64,000 nt of DNA from Volvariella volvacea V23 (taxonomy: Eukaryota > Basidiomycota > Agaricomycetes > Agaricales > Pluteaceae): positions 1,605,139 through 1,669,138 of the forward strand of contig KB722736.1 in NCBI GenBank assembly GCA_000349905.1, in the 5' to 3' direction. Each line of letters begins with the position of its first letter. Position 1 is the first letter of the stretch. Shown in pieces: positions 1 to 11,804 of this stretch. Position numbers and translations under genes: made by a program. The notes beneath the pieces were generated by a model, which worked only from the letters and a program-made list of their open reading frames with translations, made no database searches and was not told the origin of the DNA.

Positions 1-448
1 CGAGCTAGAACGTGGGGTGTTGTCATGTTCGTAACTCCGAGTTGAACAGCAGGAAGGGTTGGGAGAGCGAGGCTTGAGCACCACTTGTGACTCGCCTCGT
101 GGAGGGATGCAAGGCAACCATCAAAGCAAGTTGTCAATCCAAGTAATAGTTGGTAATCCCCCGGGTCCTAAGGAGGCGTTTGACTTGCTCATCGAGGTAT
201 GTGGCCAGTGCAGCATGGTCCGATGTCGCGTTAATGCTGTACCCAGAACAGACCAGCCCCAGCAGGAGGATATCACAATTGGGTCGATGGGGCATACGTC
301 ATTGGGGAAATGGGCGGTCGAGATAGCTCGTATGTTCTATGCATAATACACGAGCCACGCGGCGAATGGCCCTACTCCAGTCCGGTAACAACGCGACATA
401 CATAGCCCCCGAATCGGTTTCCTCCACTATCGGTTTGTGGAGGTACAA

Positions 449-1949
449 ATGCAGAGAGATAGAAGACCCATACGACTCAACCCTAGCTCAACTGCCAGCG
501 ACACGATGACAGACCGGCACTTGCACAGTGATGACGAAGATACCCTTGTGGACCATGACTCTTCGACGATTAGAACCACGGCAGGGCCTCCAGGATCACC
601 GTCTAGGAGGGCTCGTTCGCGTAATTCAGTGATTCAAGCACCGTTACCATCGCCGTCCACCGCTTGTACGAGGACCAGCATTGCGAGAGTCAAAGATGAA
701 TTCGACGTTTTAGACAAGATGAGTGGCACCCCCTTTGTAACGGTGAAGCAAGTGTGGCATAGAGCGACCTCCAAGGTGCTGGTTATCAAGGTCGGTTCGT
801 CGTCATTCTATGCCGCAAATTTAGATATAACGAATGCAATTTCAGAGCATTGTTATCCACGATCGTGGTTCACGTTGGCCCCGGTCGCTTATTAGGGAAT
901 TTGACGTCCTCCACCACTGCAACTCGAGGTATATCATCCCGTTTCTGGGCGCTTTTTACCAGGACTCGGAGGTCCACTTGTGTATGGAATTCATGGATGT
1001 CGGATCTTTGGAGCAAATTTATTTGACGCACGGTGCAATTGAAATCAACATTGTGGGTTCAGTGGCCATGTCAGTTTTAGAGGCACTGTCGTACATGTAC
1101 AGGACGCACGGTATAGTTCACAAAGGTATGACGCAACTTGCCTTCTCCGATGCGCTTCGGTCGACTCAACTCCGGCTAACAGATATCCGACCATCGAATA
1201 TATTCTGCAATTCTCTTGGAGAGATCAAGGTACACGCATTCGCCTTATCTCAAGAACATATACAAACAATTATGGACAACACCGTGCCAACGTCCACTTA
1301 TAATAGCGTCAGTACTTATTACCAAGTCTACCCGATCATTTTGACTGACAGATGCCCTTTTTAAGCCAGAGCAAATACAGGGAGCACATCCGACCATTAA
1401 ATCGGACGTTTGGTCCGTCGGGATATCGCTGGTCGAACTCGCGATTGGGCGCTTCCCGTACTCAGAACCCATACAATCCGAAGATCTGGTTCACCAACAA
1501 CCCAGCCCAGATTCAAGTCACGAAGAAATCCTCGATTACTATCTTATTTCTCCATCAGACATCGAACCAGACGACCTCTCAGCTCCGGGCGAGTTCCCAG
1601 AAGATCCAAGTGGTCAGCCCTTGCGGCCTGTGACACCAAGGGGCGTGATGAAAATGAGCATCCTGGAGCTCGTGCAGCATATAGTGAACGAACCACCACC
1701 CAAGCTACAATCCGATGGAGAAATAACTTTCCCGGATGAAGCTAAAGAGTTTGTAGACTGGTGCCTAATGAAAGACCCCGACTTGAGAAAATCCCCTGAC
1801 GAGCTGTTGGTACGTGGCCGTATCCCAACGTCTTATCGTCCTTGTTGATGGCGTTGCTTTTTTGGTTTCACTCCCAGATGCACGACTGGATAAGAAATAT
1901 TAAGAAGATAAATGTGGATGTCCAAGCATGGGTACAATCCCTCAGATAA
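449..1949 (+). CDS. MAPKK-like protein (Ste7/Fuz7 type), predicted pseudokinase
   Basis: Five exons join in one frame (449-790, 846-1125, 1183-1311, 1352-1809, 1878-1949; about 426 aa). The fold is that of a fungal pheromone-pathway MAP kinase kinase: a CNSRYIIPFLGAFYQD-like C-helix/beta-4 region, CMEFMDVGSL hinge, HKDIRPSN catalytic loop, KSDVWSVGISLVELAIGRFP, and a C-terminal lobe with SILELVQHIVNEPPPKL, as in Ste7/Fuz7. Key catalytic residues are eroded: the glycine loop reads MSGTPFVTVKQVWH, and the DFG motif is HAFALS, so the Mg-binding aspartate is missing. The beta-3 lysine (VIK) and catalytic-loop Asp remain. The reading frame is open throughout if a short 40-nt intron (1312-1351) is accepted. 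This is therefore probably an expressed, catalytically impaired paralogue (scaffold or competitor) rather than a broken gene. Start is the first ATG of the frame; a second in-frame ATG lies at 506. Family call strong, function inferred. Confidence 0.75.
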
Positions 1950-3789
1950 TTATCGTAGTATCTTGCATTGCACAAAAGCCCCGTTGTCCGAGTTTCGGGT
2001 TCTGGATGACAAACCTTTTGAATTGGACTAGCGCTCAGGGAGTACTGCTCCTCTGGAGATAAGTGCCAAACTGGTGAAAAGCTGTTGTGCAAAGTTTTTC
2101 ATTCTACTTGTCCGGAGTGTCTTGTCCGGCGTGTCAAACATTTGTTTCACATACTTACTCCAGTAGCACAACGGCGCAGCTATTCTAGAAGCCGCAACGA
2201 CCACGTCTTGGATCAGGGACCGTGAGGCAGCTTATGTTGCCAGTTGGTCCGCCATTGGTCCGTCAAATAGAGTTCGAGAAAGTTGTGTGGGCAACAATAT
2301 AAAATCGGACATAATCTTATCAAACAACAAAGTTCAGAGCTCGTCAAACCTTGGCTCAGCAGATACTTCCCAGTTCCACCATGGGTTTTGAATCAAGGGT
2401 GTAAGATTCTGGGGTACGTTTTTGACTGAGCGTAGGATAAATTTTCCAAAAGGGATAGACTGCATCCGGAAAAATCTTTGTATAGACCTTAAGAAAGGAC
2501 CCCCAAATCGTGAATATTTAATCCACCACGAGGGTCATAGCACCTCGCTAAAAGGTACGGCTGTACAAGCTGGGCTAGAACTCCAACTTTTTTAGGCACC
2601 AGCAAATTTTTTCGAACGATAGAGTGGGCGAATACATCCCAGCCATTTCGACAGCAACTTGAGAGGCGGACCGCTTGGTGCGGACGACCGTCCATCAGAT
2701 CGAGTCCCAGCGCAAAGGTAACGAACCTGAAGCCCCAACAGGGAGATCTAAGCGGGGTGGCAGGGTTTTAATGGCAGTAAGAACGTCATAAGTTCAAAGT
2801 AGACCGTTGGAACGAACCATCTGGAATTTCTTAGTTTACACACTGTTTGTAGCCCCGAACAGTGTCCGCCGTCCTCGCATCTTTGTGACGGCCATCAACA
2901 TATTTTATTCCCAGTCTATTTCCTTTCCTCCCCCTCAATTTCGGTTACGTACCCCGACTGCTACCGCCTCAAACCTTTTATAACTTTGCGAGCGTGCAAG
3001 GTTATTGTGTAATGCGATGTCGTGCTCTGCGTGCACAGGTCTGTTGCACAAGTGTATTGTGATATTCGATAGGGGATGTATGCGCGCCTATCTCCGTTGA
3101 TTGCGCACATTTGCAATCTCTTGAGGTGCGCGCGCAGTCCGCTCAAACCAGAAATGTCTTGTGGCAAGTGCAGTTAGCTTTCCAACCGCGTCCAAGGCTG
3201 ATTTTGCAAGTGGGCCCGCGGGCTGGTGAAGGAGAGCAGTGGGCGAAGAACCCGGGTCATTGTGCATATCATTGGACGACCGCTGGCGCGCGCGGGGAGC
3301 GTGTCATGCACTCAGGTTGCCGTTGGGGCCAGATCAACTGAATCTCGGCGGACAGAATGGTGTGCACCACGAATGTTTCATAGCCAATAGTTACTTTTAA
3401 CTGTGGCTACGTCTGTCTAGGTGACACTCGAATATTGTGTCTGCTGAGGTCTTTGGTTGTACCTGGAGTCCCTTCGGGTAGGGAGAAATATCCCAACTGG
3501 GTCGCCCGGTATATGACGTCAGGGTTCTCAGGAGCCATGTATCCCTACATAACCTCGCGATGCGCGTGTCGTGGTGTCTAGCCTCACCCAAGACGACAAA
3601 CCTCGCTGGCTTGGACAAGCTGGCTTCATGGCTTTATTGGCTAGCCATTAAATTCGGTACGCCCTTCAGCAGGTTTCATACTACACGTCCTGGTGCGTTG
3701 CTGGCAAAGTACCCAGCCCAGTAAGCAGTTCCGGCTGCATTCATTCGCGTTTGGAGTTTAATGTGGTTTCCAAGCAGAAGTGATAGTGG
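1950..3789. other. Intergenic stretch, no gene recognised
   Basis: Only short overlapping open frames on both strands; none shows a domain, a sensible intron chain or homology that I recognise. The last few hundred bases are presumably the promoter of the RRM-YTH gene. Confidence 0.5.
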
Positions 3790-6700
3790 ATGATGAGTCT
3801 CGACACGCTGCCGTTGCTGGACCCCTCAGAACCCATCACCCCGCACCCTGAGGACCAGGATGCCGATAAAACCAGGAATGGTAAGTTTTAGGCCATGTGA
3901 CATCCACGTGGACATAGCAGGGGGTGTTTTCCAAAAAACCGGAGGAAAATATCGAATATCCTCAGAGGTCGAGCATAGGAATGAAATGAACCTTTGGGGA
4001 CACTCTTCTTTCCGTTCAAATTACTTCGTCCATTCCTCTTCATCCTGCATCTGAATTTCTTACTCGAATTTTTCACCCTGGTTCACAGCGACCACTGAAC
4101 ATGAACAAGGCCTCTATTCTGCAAAGCCGCGTAAGTAAATTTCTAGGATTTTCTGTAAAGTTCGTTATCAACTTCTTAATCCAACAATTATTTCAAGCGT
4201 ATGACGAAGAGTCACTCATCACGCCGCCAGGATTCCAAGTGATCCACTCGGGAATTTGGGGAGAGCTCAGCATCGGTTCCGATCTCATGGAGGAGCACGA
4301 AAGCACAAACCCTTCATTTATTTCAACCACACCCAATCCAACATACCCAGGCCCAGATCGACGACGGCGATCGCGCTCGCTATCGACACCCACCAGCATA
4401 CCACCAGACACCGTACACCCGCAGAATATCCCATCCTCTGCTGAACTGGCACATCCACCGCCATCGTCGCCGCCGGACTATCAACCATCCGCTGATGCCA
4501 GCATTGGGCTTCAACCTGGCCTTGGAGAGGAGCGTACCTCGTGGTTGACATCGCAGCACCTGCCTGCTGGTCCTCAGGCGCAAACACCTAGTCTACAATT
4601 GGAGAGGCATGGGCAGAGTTCGCAGCAACACTCCCAGAGGACAGAAAGTGTAGGAATACCGGCTCTTGGTACATCTAACTATTACCCCTGGGTTCAACCA
4701 ATCCCTCAATTTATGAATCGCCCCCAAGGATCCACCAGCCCCACAGGGCCTAGGCCTTTTCAACCTTTTGAAGACTATTCGCCCTTCTCGCCCCCAACTT
4801 CCGCCGTGGGCCCATCACCCAGCACGGGACTTCAACATTCCAATCTTCAGACCCCTCTTTCACCCTATCCGATCCATTCCCCATCGGTGCACATATATCC
4901 CTATTCGTATAATCCGGGAGCGTTCCCAATGTCTCCATTCCAGCACCCAGCACCCTATGGAGGGCACCCTTATCCACAATATGGCTCACCACCAAGCCAG
5001 AGCCAAAGCATGTGGTGGTACGTTCCTCAAGGTCTTCCTCACCAGTTCGGCAATCAGCCATATTACTCTCCCCACCCACCTCTACCTCCGCCTCCTCCTT
5101 TGTCATCGCTCAATCCTCATACGCCCCCCGCTCATCCGCCAGCCGAAGCGCCTTACCACATATCATCCCCCATATCTCCGGTTGGTTCTAGCCCTGCACC
5201 AGGTGCTGTACGCACTCGAAGCTTCAGCTCACCATCTGTTCCTCGGCCTCCTCCCAACGAGGAAGCTAGACTTTCGGGAGTCCATTATGGAGCGGATAGA
5301 CCATTGATGCGTTATCCCTTCCGTCCCAATCCTCCCACCGTACGATCAGAATGGGTAATGTGGGTTGGAAATGTTCCCTCCGATGCAAGCTATGACGAGC
5401 TCTGGCAATTCTTTCATACGCCTCCCGATAATTCCGCGCCACAAAGGGACCCACCTTCTGTTGGTATCATGTCCATGTTTATCATCTCTCGGTCTTGCTG
5501 CGCATTTGTAAATTTTGAAACGGAGGAACAGTTGCAAAGTGCAGTTGCTAGGTTTGATGGAAAGATTTTGCGGCCCGATGAGCCGAAGAGTTCACCCCTG
5601 GTCTGTCGAATCAGGAGACCAGATGATCATTACAAGTCTGGTGTTGCTGGCCAACGAGGAACGGGGATGCACACGAAGTGGGTTAGAGAGAAAAAGCAAG
5701 GGACGCCCGGCCGCCATGATAACCATGCACGGAGCGCCTCAGAATCTCGTATATCCTCGGACGCTGTTGGAACCATGCTGTCTGACTTGAGCGAAGAAAG
5801 GCAAGGCCAAGAAGTCTCAGGAAGTTCCGGATCATACGCGTCGACCGATTCGAGTATCTTGTCCAAGTACTTCCCACAACGATATTTCATTTTGAAATCC
5901 CTAATGCAGGTAACGCGTGCACACTTTATCTTTGTTCTAGTTGACTTATTACTCAAATTTGCAGGAAGACCTCAATATAAGCGTCCAGAAGGGTCTGTGG
6001 GCAACTCAGCGGCACAACGAAGGTGTCCTCGATCAGGCATATCGCACGAGCAAAGACGTGTTCCTGATTTTCAGCGTCAATCAGAGCGGAGAATGGTATG
6101 GATACGCGAGGTAAGGGCAATTCCCATTACAAAAACACATCAAGAGGGTCGCTCGCCACGCGCCATGTCCTTCGCGGCAGTACGAGCACCCTTCTATTGT
6201 CCTTTAACACACTAGGGTAGTCACTAACGTAATCTAGGATGGCTGGCCCCATCCGGAGGGGTGAACCCAGAGTTGCTTGGTCCACGCAACGTCCAGTACT
6301 CCCAGCACGTAGATCTGGATCCGGAGGAGCATCAAGCTCAGAACCCAAATATGCTGCAGGCAGACAGCAGCAGCAAGGTCGGCGCTCGTCAGATCCCAAC
6401 ATGTTCTTTAAACCTGGAGAACGTCGCTTGGTCGATCAATCCCCACAGCCAATGTCAAGCACCGAAGAGGCAAAGGCTATACTCACTAGTTCAGCGGACG
6501 TAACGTCACCGAATTCACCGCCAGTTATGGAATCTCCAACAATTGAATCCCAACCTCCTGTAGAAGTGGCTCAGGTGAGGCACTCTGCGCCTGCGCAGAT
6601 CGGAGGGGCACGAGCAGACATTTCGCTCCAGTCTCCCCCAACCAAACACAGCCTTGATCAGCACCTTCAAGCCATCCCATCACAGGAACGTCAAGCGGCT

Positions 6701-7516
6701 AAGGAGGGGCTTCGCGTTATGATCCCAATGTTATTTTCAGGACCAGACGCAGCATCCATGCCTTCTTCGACGTCGGCTGATATGGGAATGACTTTTGAGG
6801 GAGGTGCCGGAGGGTCAGGATTGGCTTATGGGAGGAGACGTTCTGTATTAGGAGCAGTAGAAGAAGAAGACGTGATGGATCAAGAAACGAGGGAGGAGGT
6901 GCGACGTGGAAAGATGAAAGAGACTTCCCCAGCTTTGATTTCTCCTGATCAATCTATCAGCCGCTCGTCGTCGGAATATTCGGCTGGGTTCCAGAAGCCT
7001 TTAGAGGATTGGGATGAGAGTCAAGCAAATCAAGAGTACGAGCCGATATCGCCAGATACTTGGGGAAAGTCATTCAAGGTAGAGTGGTTGTGCACAAGGA
7101 GATTACCTTTTTGGAGAACAAGGTATTTGAGGAATGCTTGGAATTACGGAAGGGAGGTTAAAATATGTCGCGACGGGACTGAAGTCGAACCTGGAACAGG
7201 TATGCAGCTGTTACGAGAATGGGATCGGCAGCCGGAAGAGCATAGAGGGCTGTATGAGACGAAGTATGGGGAGACCTTGCCATTGAAGTCCGAGCAGAGA
7301 GAGGGTTATGAAGCTTGGAGGAGTGGAGCTTTCCGTCAGCCTCATGTTCGACCACCTACTCAAGCAGACCAAATCGAGCCATCGTCTACGAGCAATCAGG
7401 AGGAACCCGAGCAGGGGCACACATCGGGTAATGATCAAGAGGAAGCTCAAGAACCTATTAATCCCGGAGGCCAAGGAAACACCACTGCAGGTAGGGAAGA
7501 GGAAAGTCGAAAATGA
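3790..7516 (+). CDS. RRM + YTH domain RNA-binding protein (predicted m6A reader)
   Basis: Five exons (3790-3880, 4089-4130, 4198-5909, 5965-6110, 6238-7516) give about 1089 aa. A long Pro/Ser/Tyr-rich disordered N-terminal half is followed by an RRM (WVMWVGNVPSDASYDELW ... CCAFVNFETEEQLQSAVARF) and then a YTH domain beginning KYFPQRYFILKSL, continuing GLWATQRHNEG and SGEWYGYARMAGPI. The YTH fold resumes only about 270 residues later at WGKSFKVEWL ... TRYLRNAWNYGREVKICRDGTE. The tryptophans in GLW and GEWYGY are the expected aromatic-cage residues for N6-methyladenosine. YTH proteins read m6A (or, for fission yeast Mmi1, a DSR motif) and direct mRNA decay or meiotic silencing. The tail is acidic and Gln/Glu-rich. 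Two in-frame ATGs (3790, 3793) could start it. Domain calls are firm; ligand specificity is inferred. Confidence 0.88.
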
Positions 7517-7897
7517 TTGTCCGTAGGTGCTGGGTGCCCACATAGATCGACATCGTTCCATATTATTTGGTTGTGTCCTGGGAGTATTCACCTGCATTTT
7601 CACATCTATTTCTTCCGATAACGTAGTTACCGTACGTATAGTCGACCTTGTACCTTGACCTTGTGCTTTCGAATAGATGTTTCACTCATCAATATTTGTT
7701 TGTATGATCTAGCTGATACTCTTCACCCTGAGTGCCCAGTATTGCATCGCCGCTATGAGTCTGGACCTGGGTTGTACCCTCGCCAAACAACGAGCGAAAA
7801 AGCACTCGTCAGTAAGCTCACCTGCGGACATGCATGATTGGTCGGATAACAAATCATCAGTATGATTTACTTCGTGCTATCCAATAGACTTAGTTCG

Positions 7898-10413
7898 TCA
7901 GTACAGGTATCGATAAGTCTTCCTTCGCTCCAAAGCCTGCTCAAGCGTAATCCCTTTAAGTCTTGCTGCCTCCTCCACCCGAGAACGATTGGCTCCTTCC
8001 ATAGTTGCTTTATCATCCTCATCTAGCTTTTCGTTTTCTCGAATGAGGATTTGCCTCATCACTGCCAATGGCAAATAGTGTATCTGGGTCATGTCTATTG
8101 CTATTGTGAGTGAAGACTTACACAAGGCTAGGATGCTACTGAACACCAGCGCAGCGAGAGAGATCCCCATTGAAGGGTGATACTTCGGCCCCCATGAGGA
8201 TTTCCAGGTGTAGGACCCCATTCTATCGTGAATTGAATAGTAAAGCATCGCTAAGTTTAGGAAATGAAGGAAGTACGAACACATTTCCGATATTACCGCA
8301 CCCGTTGACTATGCCAATCGCAGCAGCTCTTTTGCTGTCAGGGATTATTCCTTTAGAAGAATGGAATACGATCACTAGTTGAATACGTACGCAGGCGGCC
8401 TTGAAATGGTGTTCGATACCCAAACTAACGTCATAGAAAACCCTGCAGATATGTCCAGATGTGTGTTTTGTGACACCTGATATTGACGTACCCACGTATT
8501 CGCACGCCATGAGAAACAAGGATATATATCTCCCGGCAATAGACATCATGATAGTACACAAGGCAATGACAAACCCAACAATTACCCCCCACCACCAGCC
8601 AGCAATGTGGAAGAATCGTTCTCCAGTATTGTCTGAATGGCATGATTCATTAATCCGCGAGGTATGAACGTACGTCCTCAACTGACCTGCATGCCATGCA
8701 TTGAGGCAACAAATTATTGATGCAAATATCCACGGGGGCCTAAGGGAGGGGGTGGCAATCAATCGGTAAGGATACACTGTACAGGGTGCTTCTTACACGG
8801 CCAAAAGCAGGGTAATGGTTGTGGAGAATCCCAATGTTCCAGTCAGCCTTCGAAATAGGTTAATGGTGCCAGTCGATAATTTCTAAGGATTCACAGACTT
8901 ACGTTGGAAAGAATTGGACGAAACTTAGCCCCAGCAGTTGTAAGATGGTCATAATTGCAAATATGAAAACTTTTGGATCCCGAATCGCCATTTTTATACC
9001 TGCAAATGGTCTTCTCCCGCACAGCGAGATAACGGATATGGCAGGTTGAAGGGGCTCCATGATTAAATGTGCTTACGAATCGTCGCTATCTTTGTCTACT
9101 TCGCCCGCATCCTCAGAGAGGCGAGCCTGAGCAAGTCGGCGCTCTGTGGGATCCATTCACCTAGTGTTGTGTGGCTATGATAGGTTTACTGAATGTCAAT
9201 CCTAGAGTACATCAGGATACCCACGTAATCAGGGAGTAACCACCTATAGACGACGTGGGTTATGATGAGAGTGAGTGGATATTCTTTCAACATCACCCAC
9301 ATGCTATTGAGACCAACTACTATGGTGATTGCGCCCTATCCTGGGTTTAACCTTACGTGAACAGCAAAACATGCCAAGTACCTCGATAAAGAACAGCCTG
9401 AAAACATGATTTGAGTTAGAAACCTTAAATCGAGTGCGGTGAAACCTCACCATCTCCAGGCTCGAACGCCACGTTTTCCTTCCGTATTAGACAGTATCCC
9501 TGCTGCCAATAGCTTGGTAATATCAAGTATTGCTTTTTTCGATCAATAGTTTGAGGCTTACTGCACCAAAGGCATTAGAAATAAGCAGTCCAGAATACAG
9601 GATTGCTGAGCCAATGCCAGTTCCTACCACAACGATCTCAAAATGAATGTTTTCGACACGATCGGTACGGTGATCATACCTTCTTAGTGTACCATCGTGA
9701 AAGCAGGTAAATTGCCCCCGGATAGAAGGCTGCCTCAGGCAAACCAATAAAAATCCTGCAAGCCAAAATTCCACCGAAATTGCTTATGATCTAAGTGTCG
9801 TCGAACCTTGGCTAAATAGACAATGCAGTTTTGAGCCTCCATGCTTACCCCAGTTAGAGCGCTGCCCCATAGTACGACACATCCTCCAATATATAGGGAT
9901 GGCCTACGACCCCACTGTTAGCTCGCGGCCCAGCAAATGGTAGAAGCATACTTTGAAATATAATTGAGTATCTTGCACCTGTGTTAGAAAATAGATGTGC
10001 CAAAATCAATGGTATACTAGTCACCATATTGGAGGGGATTTGTGCCGGGCAATATGTCACGAATAAGATTGCAATGACAGTTGCGTACTGCACATCTGCG
10101 AAATACTTATGACATAAGAAGCTGGAGAGGTGTTTTATACGATACCTGTGATCACTAGATCTTCCTCCATTCCTTTCAATCTTGCCATGGTCACTCCATT
10201 TCGCTAATTTAGTTATTTAGTCAATGGCACACTTGGAGGAATATCCAGCGGCTGGCTTTAATCACTGCTTACATCGATGTAATTCATTATGAATATAATG
10301 AATATTGTTGGCATCATCCGCAAATCAAGTTTCCTGACGAGCTTCCGCTCTGCTATCAACCTGTCATCGCTTTCAGCTACGGGAATGGGCTGCTCCGACG
10401 TCGTAGATTGCAT
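7898..10413 (-). CDS. MFS transporter, Dal5/allantoate permease-like (anion:cation symporter family)
   Basis: Multi-exon gene on the minus strand. The N-terminus has RLIAERKLVRKLDLRMMP then the first membrane helix ending MNYIDV, followed by RNGVTMARLKGMEEDLVIT. Later pieces read PAQIPSNM, LYIGGCVVLWGSALTG, ACRIFIGLPEAAFYPG and IYLLSRWYTKK. Next come SAILYSGLLISNAFGA, RYISLFLMACEYVG, SKRAAAIGIVNGCGNIGN and SYIWKSSWGPKYHPSMG. The C-terminal tail is ENEKLDEDDKATMEGANRSRV ending RKTYRYLY. These are the classic landmarks of fungal Dal5-family permeases for allantoate, vitamins or organic anions at the plasma membrane. I chose the start at 10413 because it is the first ATG in frame with the cytosolic pre-helix. 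About ten short introns are needed; no frame break is evident. Substrate cannot be told from sequence. Confidence 0.82.
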
Positions 10414-11046
10414 ATCTGCACGAGCTATGATTAGGTAGAGTGAAACAATGGAAGACCATATGGCGGGTACCAGACGTCGAAGAAGTGATCACGGTGCCAG
10501 TGGACTGGTGCTCCTTGTCTGTGTCTGAGCCCATAGTTGATTGCGTTGGGTGCTGGGAGATCGCAGAGCTGGTATGTCGCAAGCAAGCCCACTTTCTATC
10601 TAGCAAGGAACCTCATAATGGTCACGGCACTTAGTAGAAGGATTGACCCATATAGCTCAACACGATTGAGTCCAAAAATAACTTAGATTCTTGATGGAAT
10701 TCAGGGCTCGTGATAAGACCATAGGCAGCCACAACCTAGTGAGCTTGACTTCTAGGGAATGAGAAGCTGATGTTCTGCTATCGTTAGAGCTTTGGACTTA
10801 CTGCTTAAAGCTGGCGCGTACTACATGCATGACCAGTAAGAAGCATGTCCGCGGGCCCTAGCCAAAATTTTCGTGTCCTATGGCCAATCTGAGGGCTGAC
10901 TGATGGGTAGCAACAACTCGGAATGTGCAAGAGCCGGGTTGGCGAATTCGAAGTTACTATGCGTGCAGATGAAGTTTGATGATCAAGCCCCCAGGTTAGT
11001 GCCACCTACAAGAACTTGAAGCAAAATAGAGGCAAAGTGTATTATT
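10414..11046. other. Intergenic stretch, no gene recognised
   Basis: No recognisable domain on either strand. Short minus-strand coding-like words occur around 10800-11000 but do not join into a convincing exon. Confidence 0.35.
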
Positions 11047-11480
11047 TCATTTCAAATTCACATCCGCCGCATCAGTGGTGTTCATGACACACAATAAAAC
11101 TAAGGACGAATAAAGGGATGTGGAGCAGTCTTTGAGGTTGAACATCTCTATAAGCCAAGACCAAAAGCAGGTGGAATGGAAGCCTACCCAGAAGGATGAG
11201 CTCGTGACATACCCAATAGCAAGATCAAAAGTGCGACTGGTCATCAAGTGAACATAAGCTGGATGTTTGAAATAGAGATCGTAATCTGCCGTCACAGGAT
11301 TTGCTGGGATAATGCCAATTGAGGACATTTCCCCATGTGCTGTATCCCACAAAGTGTCAATCGTGAGTACTCCAACAAGTTCATCGACTTGTAGCATTCC
11401 ACGCATGATGACAGCACGTCCAGTTCATTATTGAGATTAATGTTGTGCGATCTACACAAATGCATACGGAGTAAACTCAT
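11047..11480 (-). other. Possible exon(s) of an unrecognised minus-strand gene
   Basis: A minus-strand frame at 11047-11406 encodes a coding-like stretch (TLWDTAHGEMSSIGIIPANP then DYDLYFKHPAYVHLM). It ends near a usable GT donor around 11200, so the downstream translation may be intronic. I do not recognise the family, find no reliable start, and cannot rule out a decayed gene. It sits between the permease and the glucanase genes. Confidence 0.25.
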
Positions 11481-11804
11481 TTTGATAGCAGGTATTGAAC
11501 ATTGTACTCGGTGGGGAGGGGGGAAAGGGAGGAGAAGGTGTTGTGTCTGGTATATAAACCTAAAAAGGGAACTATTCTCAAAAGTTTAATAAGTTCGAAA
11601 AATTGAAAGGACATAAGGCATCAATGAAAGCAAATATCGAAAGCAAAGCAAAAACTCAGCAATATCTAGGATAGCGGGTCCATATACAAGGGCGGTTTGG
11701 GAAGATGCAACTACTGTCCAGACTCAGTAACCAATGCGGAATGCGAGTGTTTTCGTAAGCATAGGAGCGCCTCAGCGCGTGTTAGTAGTCATGAGGTTAG
11801 TATT

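Noticed and set aside
1312..1360. An apparent frameshift in the MAPKK-like gene that would make it a pseudogene.
   Set aside because: A 40-nt GT-AG intron restores the frame, and all other exons join in phase, so I treat the gene as intact though catalytically degenerate.
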